Assembly: GCF_014647595.1 (NCBI RefSeq)
Contig: NZ_BMPM01000006.1
Coordinates: forward strand, 124,001-188,000
Origin: Paenarthrobacter histidinolovorans
Lineage (GTDB): Bacteria > Actinomycetota > Actinomycetes > Actinomycetales > Micrococcaceae
Direction of reading: 5' to 3'
Length of the DNA stretch: 64,000 nucleotides
Positions 34,173-43,022 of the stretch are shown in pieces. Every line of letters starts with the position of its first letter. The stretch's first letter is position 1. Made by a program: the position numbers and the translations under genes. The notes under the pieces were generated by a model. The model made no database searches. It was not told where the DNA came from and saw only the letters and a list, made by a program, of their open reading frames with translations.

Positions 34173-34712
34173 ATGAGCGTACGTACACCGGACCCGTATC
34201 CAGGCTGGCTTTCAGATGAAGACCTCTTCGAAGCCCGCGGCCGCCTCCCCATGGTCTATGTGGAGGCCGTTCCCGTCCGGCTGGATCCGCTCGGGTACGT
34301 GAACGAGGTTGGCACTCTCCTGCAAGGCGACGCCGACGGCAACATGGTGCGCTACCTCGTCTCCGGCCGTGTTCTCTACCGCGAAACCATTCGCGCGGCA
34401 CTCCTGCGGCACATGGAAAAGGACCTCGGCCCCCTGGCGTTCCCGCAGCTGCCCATCAGCCCCGTCCCCTTCACGGTGGCCGAGTACTTCCCGGCTCCGT
34501 CCCAGACGGGCTTCACGGACGACCGCCAGCACGCGGTCTCCTTGGCTTACGTGATTCCGGTGACCGGAGAATGCGATCCGCGCCAGGACGCCCTGGAACT
34601 GACCTGGATGACACCCCAGGAGGTGCTGAGCGAGAACGTCCAGCAGGAATTCGACGGCGGCCGGGGCAACCTCGTGCGGCAGGCCCTTTCATTCTCGGGC
34701 GTGGTCCTCTAG
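34173..34712 (+). CDS. Degenerate Nudix-fold protein (DUF4916-like)
   Basis: This 179-residue protein has a Nudix fold, but the box reads GRVLYRETIRAALLRHMEKD followed by LG instead of GX5EX7REUXEEXGU. Two of the metal-binding glutamates are replaced (by His and Lys), so pyrophosphohydrolase activity is doubtful. PYPGWLSDEDLFEARGRLPM at the N-terminus is typical of an actinobacterial Nudix-like family (DUF4916). It stands alone between the catabolic cluster and an unknown protein, 78 nt after the RraA homologue. It may be a ligand-binding regulator; this is speculative. Confidence 0.8.
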   Translation: MSVRTPDPYPGWLSDEDLFEARGRLPMVYVEAVPVRLDPLGYVNEVGTLLQGDADGNMVRYLVSGRVLYRETIRAALLRHMEKDLGPLAFPQLPISPVPFTVAEYFPAPSQTGFTDDRQHAVSLAYVIPVTGECDPRQDALELTWMTPQEVLSENVQQEFDGGRGNLVRQALSFSGVVL

Positions 34713-34785
34713 CGGGTCCCGGCCTCTGCAGCAGCTCGTCTTTGTAGACTGGACGGCGGACCCCAAGAGAACCAAAGGACTTCCG

Positions 34786-35850
34786 ATGACTCACAGCCCA
34801 GCCACACAGCAGTACAGAGAGAAGCAGGCTGGGGACCTGCGGCCCGGGGACTTTGTGTTCCCGCCCGGTGACGGGCCGGCCCAGGAAATCGTCAGTATCG
34901 ACGTCGAAAACGATGACTACGGCGTGGCCGCTTTGCTGCGACTGACAATGGACGACGGCGGTACGGTGCGGATCGCTGTCGGGTCCAGCGTTCCTGTGGG
35001 CGACGGAGTTCCGGCCGGCCCAGCAGGGGACGCTGCCGACGCCGGCACAGCCGACTCGCCCGAGCCCGACGTGGCTGAGCCCGACTCCAGCACCCCCGAC
35101 TCCAGCACCTCCGCCTCCAGCACCCCCGACTCCAGCACCTCCGCGGAAGCCGGGGCCGACGCTCCCGCTGGACCCGCCGTCGTCGTGCCTCCCCGCCCCG
35201 AAACGCCGCCTGCCTACACCGGACCGAGCGCTGAAGAACTCGCGCTCATCCCCGAGCCCGCAGGAACCCCGGAAGCCGTGGTGCGCGCCGCCGCGGCCAA
35301 CCACAAGGGCAAGAACGGCGTGCAAGTCCTGGCTGAGCGGCTCGCGAAGGGCATCAACACCAAATCCGGAAGCTGCCTCCGGGACCTCAGCAACCTCGCA
35401 TTCGACCTGTGCATTGTCCTACGCGATCCAGACCATGCTTTGGAGGTCGCGGACCTGCTGAATGTGCTGCCGTTCGATGGAAACCTGGACCGGTGGGCCT
35501 CGATCGAGCGGGCTCTGGCGTTGTCCAGTTTCATCTGCCGCGAGGCCGGCCAGGCTGAACGCGCCGCCGTTTACGAGAAGCTGCTCCGGGCACCCGAATC
35601 CCAGGAAGAGGACCCGTTCAAAGCCCGGATCAACGCCAGGGTGCGGCAGCGTTCCCTGAACGAACCCAACCTTTACGACAAGGAAATCTTCCGCGCGATC
35701 GACAACGGCAACCACGAAGCCGAGCGCGAATGGCGCTTCCTGCGTCTCGAGGCACTCATGTTCCTGCGGGCCCACGGCGGGTCCAAAACCATTGGCGAGG
35801 ACGAGTTGGCCCGAAGGATCGCAAACGAACTGGAATCGGTCCGCGCCTAA
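34786..35850 (+). CDS. Hypothetical protein with Ser/Asp-rich repeat linker and helical C-terminal domain
   Basis: The 354-residue protein begins with a small beta-rich domain (LRPGDFVFPPGDGPAQEIVS; RLTMDDGGTVRIAVG), then a low-complexity linker at about residues 85-135 in which DSSTPDSSTSASSTPDSSTS is an obvious repeat. The C-terminal half (about 150-350) is all-helical: GVQVLAERLAKGINTKSGSC, LSNLAFDLCIVLRDPDHALE, EREWRFLRLEALMFLRAHG. It recalls an uncharacterised actinobacterial domain (DUF6707-like), of unknown role. No signal peptide or membrane helix is seen. The linker DNA is a tandem repeat and should vary in length between strains. Confidence 0.72.
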   Translation: MTHSPATQQYREKQAGDLRPGDFVFPPGDGPAQEIVSIDVENDDYGVAALLRLTMDDGGTVRIAVGSSVPVGDGVPAGPAGDAADAGTADSPEPDVAEPDSSTPDSSTSASSTPDSSTSAEAGADAPAGPAVVVPPRPETPPAYTGPSAEELALIPEPAGTPEAVVRAAAANHKGKNGVQVLAERLAKGINTKSGSCLRDLSNLAFDLCIVLRDPDHALEVADLLNVLPFDGNLDRWASIERALALSSFICREAGQAERAAVYEKLLRAPESQEEDPFKARINARVRQRSLNEPNLYDKEIFRAIDNGNHEAEREWRFLRLEALMFLRAHGGSKTIGEDELARRIANELESVRA

Positions 35851-35921
35851 GTTTCCTGACCCGCGGATTACCGGATTTCAAGGCCTGTTTTATGGGCGCG
35901 AACGGCGGTAGATTCGGGGCC

Positions 35922-37990
<2,069 letters not shown>

Positions 37991-38031
37991 GCCGGGGTTC
38001 CGCCCGCTTGCTCCCGCCCCCCCGCCCCCCA

Positions 38032-38094
38032 GATCGCGGATCCGGTGCCAAATCGCGGGTCCGGTGCCAAATCGCGGGTCCGGTGCCAAATCGC
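38032..38094. repeat. 19-bp tandem repeat, 3.3 copies
   Basis: Units (AATCGCGGGTCCGGTGCCA) start at 38032, 38051 and 38070, with a partial fourth unit at 38089-38094; the first copy differs at two positions. It lies in the 228-bp gap between tgt and the AbiEi-like gene. Confidence 0.85.
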
Positions 38095-38218
38095 TGGAGC
38101 TGAACCGCGACCTCGCACGGCTCCCGCGTCCTCGGCATGACCACCGCGATCTCAAGCGTTTTCCACATAGCGGCAGCAGGGGCTGTCTTGGGGCTGACGC
38201 GCAGCCAAGGCTGGGTAC

Positions 38219-39148
38219 ATGAGCCAGAAACTTATGCCGACCCTCCCCCAGCTGGGAACACTGTGGCGCACACAGCAGCTCAACGAACTGGGACTTGGTT
38301 CACGCGCAATCGCCGGATTGGTCCGGAAGGGTGAGCTTCTCCGCGTACGCCAGGGATGCTACGTCCGAAAGGCGGCGTGGGACAAACAGCCGGTCGATGC
38401 CCGCGGCAAGCAACTGATCCACGCGCATGCTCACGGAACTCTCGCCACGTCCAACGGGGACTTCGTCTACAGCCATACCTCTGCTGCCCGCCTGCACGGC
38501 TTGTTCCTGTGGAACGTGGACCAGCTGATCCATGTCATTCTTCCCACCAACCCCTCCAGCGGCCGGCTTGGCAAGGATGTCCGCGGCCACAGGTTGCGGT
38601 TGCCAGCCTCCCAGATCGTCACGGTGGAGTACCTTCCCGTAACGGACCTGGAACGAACGGTGGTGGACTGTGCCATGACGTTGAGCTATCGGCAGGCGCT
38701 GATCATCATGGATCATGCGCTTCGGCTCGGAGCCGACAGGTTTCTCATGATGGCGCACGCCGGTGCCTTAACGGGACGCCGAGGAGTCACGACCCTGCGG
38801 AGATGCTTGGCCAATGCGGACCCCGCCTCCGAATCGGCAGGTGAGACGCTGTGCCGTGATCTGCTCCAGCGGCTCAAGTTACCGATGCCCGAGCCGCAGG
38901 TAGAGGTGCAAAGCCGGATCGGCCGCTACCGGATGGACTTTGCGTGGAAGAAGGAGAAGGTGGCCCTTGAGTTCGACGGAGAGGTCAAGTACTTCAAGTA
39001 CGCCCGGACGGACCGGGTGATCTTTGAGGAACGACGTCGGGAGAAGGCACTCGTTGAAGACGGCTGGTTCTTCATCCGGGTGGAGTGGCGGGACCTGTTT
39101 CACGAACAAGAGTTCAAAGCGCGCGTTCTGAAGGCGCTCCGCCGGTGA
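38219..39148 (+). CDS. AbiEi-like antitoxin-domain protein with C-terminal endonuclease-like domain
   Basis: This 309-residue protein starts with a winged helix of the AbiEi antitoxin N-terminal type (WRTQQLNELGLGSRAIAGLV then RKGELLRVRQGCYVRK, residues 16-51). Its middle (YSHTSAARLHGL; TVVDCAMTLSYRQALIIMD) matches the AbiEi core. The end resembles a Vsr/DUF559 PD-(D/E)XK fold: MDFAWKKEKVALEFDGEVKY with D240, E251 and D253, then RREKALVEDGWFFIRVEW. No AbiEii-type nucleotidyltransferase toxin is adjacent. Such stand-alone proteins are frequent in actinobacteria and of unknown function. It interrupts the tgt-yhhQ neighbourhood and is bordered by repeats on both sides. Confidence 0.83.
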   Translation: MSQKLMPTLPQLGTLWRTQQLNELGLGSRAIAGLVRKGELLRVRQGCYVRKAAWDKQPVDARGKQLIHAHAHGTLATSNGDFVYSHTSAARLHGLFLWNVDQLIHVILPTNPSSGRLGKDVRGHRLRLPASQIVTVEYLPVTDLERTVVDCAMTLSYRQALIIMDHALRLGADRFLMMAHAGALTGRRGVTTLRRCLANADPASESAGETLCRDLLQRLKLPMPEPQVEVQSRIGRYRMDFAWKKEKVALEFDGEVKYFKYARTDRVIFEERRREKALVEDGWFFIRVEWRDLFHEQEFKARVLKALRR

Positions 39149-39187
39149 GCTCAACGCCGACCGTGTGCGCTCCCATCATGCTGGGCC

Positions 39188-39294
39188 GCGAGATCGCCGA
39201 GCCTGTGCGAGGACGCGGGATCTAAGCGAGATCGCCGCTCTTATCCGGCGATCTCGCGCAGCTGCCGCGTACGCAGCACTGTTCCGGCGATCTC
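39188..39294. terminator. Four-copy inverted-repeat array, bidirectional terminator candidate
   Basis: GCGAGATCGCCG occurs at 39188-39199 and 39226-39237, and its complement at 39246-39257 and (10 nt) 39285-39294. The inner pair forms a 12-bp stem with an 8-nt loop; the outer pair can form a second stem. The array lies between the convergent AbiEi-like and transporter genes and overlaps the last two bases of the latter. Confidence 0.7.
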
Positions 39295-39997
39295 AGTTAA
39301 CTCCGTAGCTCGGCTCACGCTTCTTGATCCAGCCAACGACCAACACGGTGATCGGTACGAACAGGAACTCCACGGCCGTCTTGTAGACGAAGCCCACCAG
39401 GACGTAGTTGACGAACGAGCCGGCGTCCGAGATACCAATGACCGACGCCGCGATGCTGCAGAAAATCAGGGTGTCCACGAACTCGCCCACCACCGACGAG
39501 CCCATGAGGCGGGCCCACAGGCTCTTCTCACCCGTGCGGGCTTTCATCTTCACCAGGATCCACGAGTTGATGGTCTGGCCAGCCAGGAAAGCAAGCAATG
39601 AGGCAAGCACAATCTGCGGCACCGGACCCAGAGCGCCTTCGATGGCTGCCTGCTTGGCGGTTCCGTACTCGTCGTTGAAGCCGGGAAGGATGATGATCAC
39701 CCAGTAGCAGAGGGATGCGAACACGGAGAGTGCGAACGAGGTGATGATGGCCTTGCGCGCAACCTTGAAGCCGTAGACCTCGCTCATGACATCGCCCAGG
39801 ATGTAGGCCAGTGGGAAGAGGAAGAACCCGCCGTCGGTGATGATCGGGCCAAGCACCACGCCCTTCGAGGCGCCGATATTGGACAGGATCAGCACCTCGG
39901 CCATCACGGCCAGCATGATGCCGAAGTACGGTGAACCGATCGAGGCGAAGCGGGGCGCAGGCTTGCTCAGCGTGCTGGAGCCGGAGGGCGAGGGCAT
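39293..39997 (-). CDS. yhhQ: Queuosine precursor transporter (YhhQ/QueP, VUT family)
   Basis: This 234-residue protein has six or seven membrane helices and belongs to the VUT_1/YhhQ family, which imports queuine or preQ0/preQ1. Visible family segments are VLGPIITDGGFFLFPLAYIL and GDVMSEVYGFKVARK (about residues 48-80), with the conserved Asp, Glu and Tyr, and STVVGEFVDTLIF-like SSVVGEFVDTLIF. It matches the tgt gene at 36680 and together they form a queuine-salvage pair. Upstream (39998-40110) I searched for a preQ1 riboswitch and saw none, only the direct repeat GGCACC(C)GGTTCC at 40027-40039 and 40087-40098. Confidence 0.92.
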   Translation of the reverse strand: MPSPSGSSTLSKPAPRFASIGSPYFGIMLAVMAEVLILSNIGASKGVVLGPIITDGGFFLFPLAYILGDVMSEVYGFKVARKAIITSFALSVFASLCYWVIIILPGFNDEYGTAKQAAIEGALGPVPQIVLASLLAFLAGQTINSWILVKMKARTGEKSLWARLMGSSVVGEFVDTLIFCSIAASVIGISDAGSFVNYVLVGFVYKTAVEFLFVPITVLVVGWIKKREPSYGVN

Positions 39998-40118
39998 GGG
40001 TCATCCATTTCGTAGTGGTTCGCGCAGGCACCCGGTTCCAGGGAGCCCCGCTGTATTAGCACTGTGGTTGGTGAGGCATGCAGCCCGGCACCGGTTCCAT
40101 TCTCCCACTTATCCTCGC

Positions 40119-40170
40119 CCCCTCCCTCACACCCCACCCCCTTCAACCAACCCCTCCCTCACACCCCACC
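40119..40170. repeat. 20-bp direct repeat, two copies
   Basis: CCCCTCCCTCACACCCCACC at 40119-40138 and 40151-40170, a perfect repeat with a 32-bp period, directly upstream of the TetR operators. C-rich on the plus strand. Confidence 0.85.
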
Positions 40171-40181
40171 TCCACCCCGTT

Positions 40182-40229
40182 TTGAACACGTTCAAGAAAG
40201 TGCAATACTGATTTCTGAACACGTTCAAA
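40182..40229 (+). promoter_or_regulatory. Autoregulatory TetR operators and promoter
   Basis: Two copies of TTGAAC-AC-GTTCAA type palindrome: 40182-40195 (perfect 6-bp arms) and TGAACACGTTCA at 40216-40227. The first overlaps a -35 box TTGAAC (40182-40187) with a -10-like AATACT 16 bp downstream (40204-40209); the second lies over the expected transcription start. This predicts repression of the gene at 40248. Confidence 0.78.
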
Positions 40230-40247
40230 ACCCATAGGGAGCACCGC

Positions 40248-40913
40248 ATGGCCGCTAAAAGTGAGCAGACCCGCCAACTGGTGGCCGACGTCGCGCTGAA
40301 GTTATTCCGCGAGATCGGCTTCGAAAAGACCACCATGCGCGCCATCGCCCAGGAAGCCGGGGTGTCGGTTGGCAACGCCTACTACTACTTCGCTTCCAAG
40401 GATGAATTGGTCCAGGAGTTGTACATCCAAGTACAGGATGAGCATGCAGTTGTCGCGGCGCAGGCCCTCGAAAATGTCCAGGACCTCGCGGGTCGCCTGA
40501 AGGCCGTGCTCCACACGGGCATCGACGTTATGACGCCGTACCACCAATTCGGTTCCGATTTCATAGCGACGGCGATTCGGCCGACGTCGCCCGTCAACCC
40601 GTTCGGCGAGGCGTCCACCGCCGCCCGGGACGCTTCGCTCGCGATCTTCCGTTCCGCCGTCGAGGGTTCCTCCCCCTCGGTCGCGAAGAAGCTGCGCGAC
40701 GATCTGCCCGAGCTGCTGTGGCTTGCGTACATGGGCGTCGCCCTGTACTGGGTTTACGACAAATCCGAGGGCCAACGCCGCACGCGCAGATTGATCGACG
40801 GGGCGGCCCCGTTGATGGCTCGTGGCTTGTCGCTCGCGAAGATTCCCGGCGTCAGCAAGGTCTTCGACGACGTCCTCGGACTCGTCCGCAGTGTGAAGGA
40901 GGACCCCAAATGA
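40248..40913 (+). CDS. TetR/AcrR family transcriptional regulator
   Basis: This 221-residue repressor has a classic TetR HTH (TTMRAIAQEAGVSVGNAYYY, residues 26-45) and an all-helical C-terminal domain. ATG 40248 is preceded by the AGGGAG of CATAGGGAGCACC. Two palindromic operators lie directly upstream (40182-40229). The stop overlaps the start of the epimerase-like gene (ATGA), so repressor and target are probably in one transcript with the two membrane protein genes that follow. The ligand is not predictable. Confidence 0.92.
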   Translation: MAAKSEQTRQLVADVALKLFREIGFEKTTMRAIAQEAGVSVGNAYYYFASKDELVQELYIQVQDEHAVVAAQALENVQDLAGRLKAVLHTGIDVMTPYHQFGSDFIATAIRPTSPVNPFGEASTAARDASLAIFRSAVEGSSPSVAKKLRDDLPELLWLAYMGVALYWVYDKSEGQRRTRRLIDGAAPLMARGLSLAKIPGVSKVFDDVLGLVRSVKEDPK

Positions 40914-41809
40914 CCCGGACTGTGGTGATCGCGGGCGCCACCGGCTTCATCGGCAGCCACCTCCAGCGGCGGTTTCCTGAAGAGGGTTGGCAGATCCGGA
41001 CCGTTGGGCGGGACGCTTCCGCTGACGCCCGCTGGAACGACGACGGCGCCATCGCCAAAGCGCTGGACGGCGCCGAACTGCTGGTGAACCTCGCCGGACG
41101 ATCCGTGAATTGCCGCTATAACGAGCGCCACCGACGGGAGATTCTGGATTCCCGGGTTGTGACCACCCGGGCTCTGGGCCGGGCGATGGCTGTGTGCGCC
41201 GAACCGCCGCGGACCTGGATCAACTCAAGTACAGGCACAATTTACCGGCACGCTGAGGACCGTCCGCAGTCGGAATCTTCGGGTGAGCTGGGCAGCGGGT
41301 TCTCCGTAGACGTGGCGCGGGCTTGGGAAGACGAGCTGGCTGCGGCTGTTGTTCCGGAGACCCGGAAAGTACCGCTCAGGATTGCCATTGTGCTGGGAAC
41401 CGGCGGTGGGGTCATGAGTCCTTTCCGGAACCTCGCGCGGCTGGGTTTGGGTGGGCACATGGGGCCCGGGACGCAGAAGTTCAGCTGGATCCATGTGGAG
41501 GACCTGTACCGGACGGTGTTGTTTGTCCACGAGCGGCCTGAGCTGACCGGCCCGGTGAACGCAGCATCGCCCTACCCCGTGGACAATCGGGAGCTGATGG
41601 CACTGGTTCGGCGGAGCTTTGGTGTTCCATTTGGCGTCCCTACGCCGTCGTGGATGCTCGAAGCCGGGTCTGTTCTCATCCGGACCCAGACCGAGCTGGT
41701 GCTGAAGAGCCGCTGGGTGGAGCCCCGGAAACTGCTCGACGCGGGCTTCGCGTTTGAGTACCCATCGTTGGCCGGTGCGCTCAATGAAATTGCCGCAGGG
41801 ACCCGGTGA
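40910..41809 (+). CDS. TIGR01777-type NAD(P)-binding epimerase/reductase
   Basis: This 299-residue extended SDR protein belongs to the YfcH/SDR39U1 family. VVIAGATGFIGSHLQRRF (residues 5-22) is the Rossmann glycine motif, LLVNLAGRSVNCRY and FSWIHVEDLYRTVLFV are family segments, and a C-terminal DUF1731-like tail (VPTPSWMLEAGSVLIRTQTE) closes it. The active-site tyrosine is not obvious, so the family may not use classic SDR chemistry; no reaction has been proven for it. It is coupled at both ends: ATGA with the TetR gene and GTGA with the next membrane-protein gene. Confidence 0.9.
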   Translation: MTRTVVIAGATGFIGSHLQRRFPEEGWQIRTVGRDASADARWNDDGAIAKALDGAELLVNLAGRSVNCRYNERHRREILDSRVVTTRALGRAMAVCAEPPRTWINSSTGTIYRHAEDRPQSESSGELGSGFSVDVARAWEDELAAAVVPETRKVPLRIAIVLGTGGGVMSPFRNLARLGLGGHMGPGTQKFSWIHVEDLYRTVLFVHERPELTGPVNAASPYPVDNRELMALVRRSFGVPFGVPTPSWMLEAGSVLIRTQTELVLKSRWVEPRKLLDAGFAFEYPSLAGALNEIAAGTR

Positions 41810-42291
41810 GGCCGGAAGAAGCGGGGACGCCGCGGCCTTACGGACCCAACGACCGTGTGGTGCTGGGCCGAAGAGGCCTGGTAGTGGGCGTTCTACTTTC
41901 TGATGTCGTGTTTTTTCTGGTGCAGGCATTCATCGGAGTCGTTCGAAGCCCACAACATGCCGAATATCAGCTTTCGTTCCTGCCCATCCTCGTAGTTTTT
42001 GGCGCGCTCCCTGTCTGCCTGGTGGCCTTCCCTACGGCGATACTGCTAGGAAGAGTGCTGCGCAACATTCGCAGCCAATGGGTTCACGTAGCGGCCTTTA
42101 TCCTCGCAGGCGCTCTGGTGGGAAATCTGGTTGGCGCTTCCTTCACGGGGTGGACCTCGCACACTTTGATTCAAATGACAATACCTGCAGCGCTCGCGGC
42201 CGGCGTCGGACGGCTCTGCATTTGGAACCTGGTCATCGTGAACGACTTTCCCTCCCCAAGCGACGGTTCTACGGTGACCCATGAACGATGA
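41806..42291 (+). CDS. Small four-helix membrane protein, tandem paralogue A
   Basis: I do not recognise the family. The 161-residue product has about four hydrophobic segments (residues 24-44, 57-82, 92-112, 122-145) and no signal peptide. NDRVVLGRRGLVVGVLL, LLGRVLRNIRSQWVHVAAFI and ALAAGVGRLCIWNLVIV recur with small changes in the next gene, showing that the two arose by duplication. The GTG start overlaps the epimerase stop by 4 nt, and the end overlaps the paralogue by 11 nt. Probably part of the TetR-controlled unit. Confidence 0.75.
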   Translation: MRPEEAGTPRPYGPNDRVVLGRRGLVVGVLLSDVVFFLVQAFIGVVRSPQHAEYQLSFLPILVVFGALPVCLVAFPTAILLGRVLRNIRSQWVHVAAFILAGALVGNLVGASFTGWTSHTLIQMTIPAALAAGVGRLCIWNLVIVNDFPSPSDGSTVTHER

Positions 42292-42820
42292 CAGTTGGGT
42301 GGATGAGTCCGAGTACGGGCTGGGGGCTCCTGGGTCGGGGAATAGCTGGCGATACGGATCGAAAGACCGGGTAGTGATCGGAGGCAGAAGCCTCGCTGTC
42401 GGCGTCGCGGTGGCCCATCCGACCTTCTGCCTGTTGCTTGCAGTCCAGTCACCGGGCGGCTGGGCACTCCTCTTCTTCATATACAGCCTGCTTCCAGTGT
42501 GGGTCGTAGGTCTTGCCGCCGGGTCTCTCCTGGGCTTGGTCCTGCGGCGTATCCCCAACCAGTGGATTCACGTGGCTGCCTTTTTCTTGGTTCCATTGCT
42601 CTTTTGCGCGCCCTTCGGCGGACTGTCGCCGAGCGGCGCGATTCACTTTTCGATGTCCATAGCCCTTGCGGCCGGCATTGGACGGCTCACCATCTGGAAG
42701 ATCGTTCGCATCGACAAGCCCTACCGAGCAAGCGTCCCCGCCAATCCCCAGGGGAGTGAGCAAGCGTCCCCAGGTGCCTGCACGCGCCCCGGCCGGACCA
42801 CACCGCACTACAAAACCTAA
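42281..42820 (+). CDS. Small four-helix membrane protein, tandem paralogue B
   Basis: This 179-residue membrane protein is a diverged copy of the gene before it: KDRVVIGGRSLAVGV, LLGLVLRRIPNQWIHVAAFF and SIALAAGIGRLTIWKIVRID align with the equivalents there. It adds a charged N-terminal region rich in Gly/Ser/Glu and a basic, Ser/Pro-rich C-terminal tail of about 35 residues. The 11-nt overlap (42281-42291) puts translation under coupling. Function unknown; two similar subunits encoded in this way often form a heteromeric complex, which is only inference here. Confidence 0.72.
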   Translation: MNDDSWVDESEYGLGAPGSGNSWRYGSKDRVVIGGRSLAVGVAVAHPTFCLLLAVQSPGGWALLFFIYSLLPVWVVGLAAGSLLGLVLRRIPNQWIHVAAFFLVPLLFCAPFGGLSPSGAIHFSMSIALAAGIGRLTIWKIVRIDKPYRASVPANPQGSEQASPGACTRPGRTTPHYKT

Positions 42821-43022
42821 GGAAGTGTTAGGAAATCCGCTCCCACGTTGGTTGTGCCGTGCATCACCCATAGTTTGGAATACGTCCTCTTCACCCCCAA
42901 GAGGGCCTTTCTTAGTCAACGAAGAGCCATGCGCAAGGACGCCATGAGCACGAGCTTCATGGACAGAACGAACTCATGCAAGACACGGCTGCCACGTGCG
43001 CAGCCGCCAGGAAGGTTCATTG

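Noticed and set aside
37991..39292. A toxin partner (AbiEii-type nucleotidyltransferase) for the AbiEi-like gene
   Set aside because: Flanking sequence holds only repeats, tgt and the transporter; no frame with nucleotidyltransferase motifs exists.
39998..40110. Possible preQ1 riboswitch before the YhhQ-type transporter
   Set aside because: Only a direct repeat GGCACC(C)GGTTCC is visible; no preQ1-I or -II core with the A-rich tail could be recognised.
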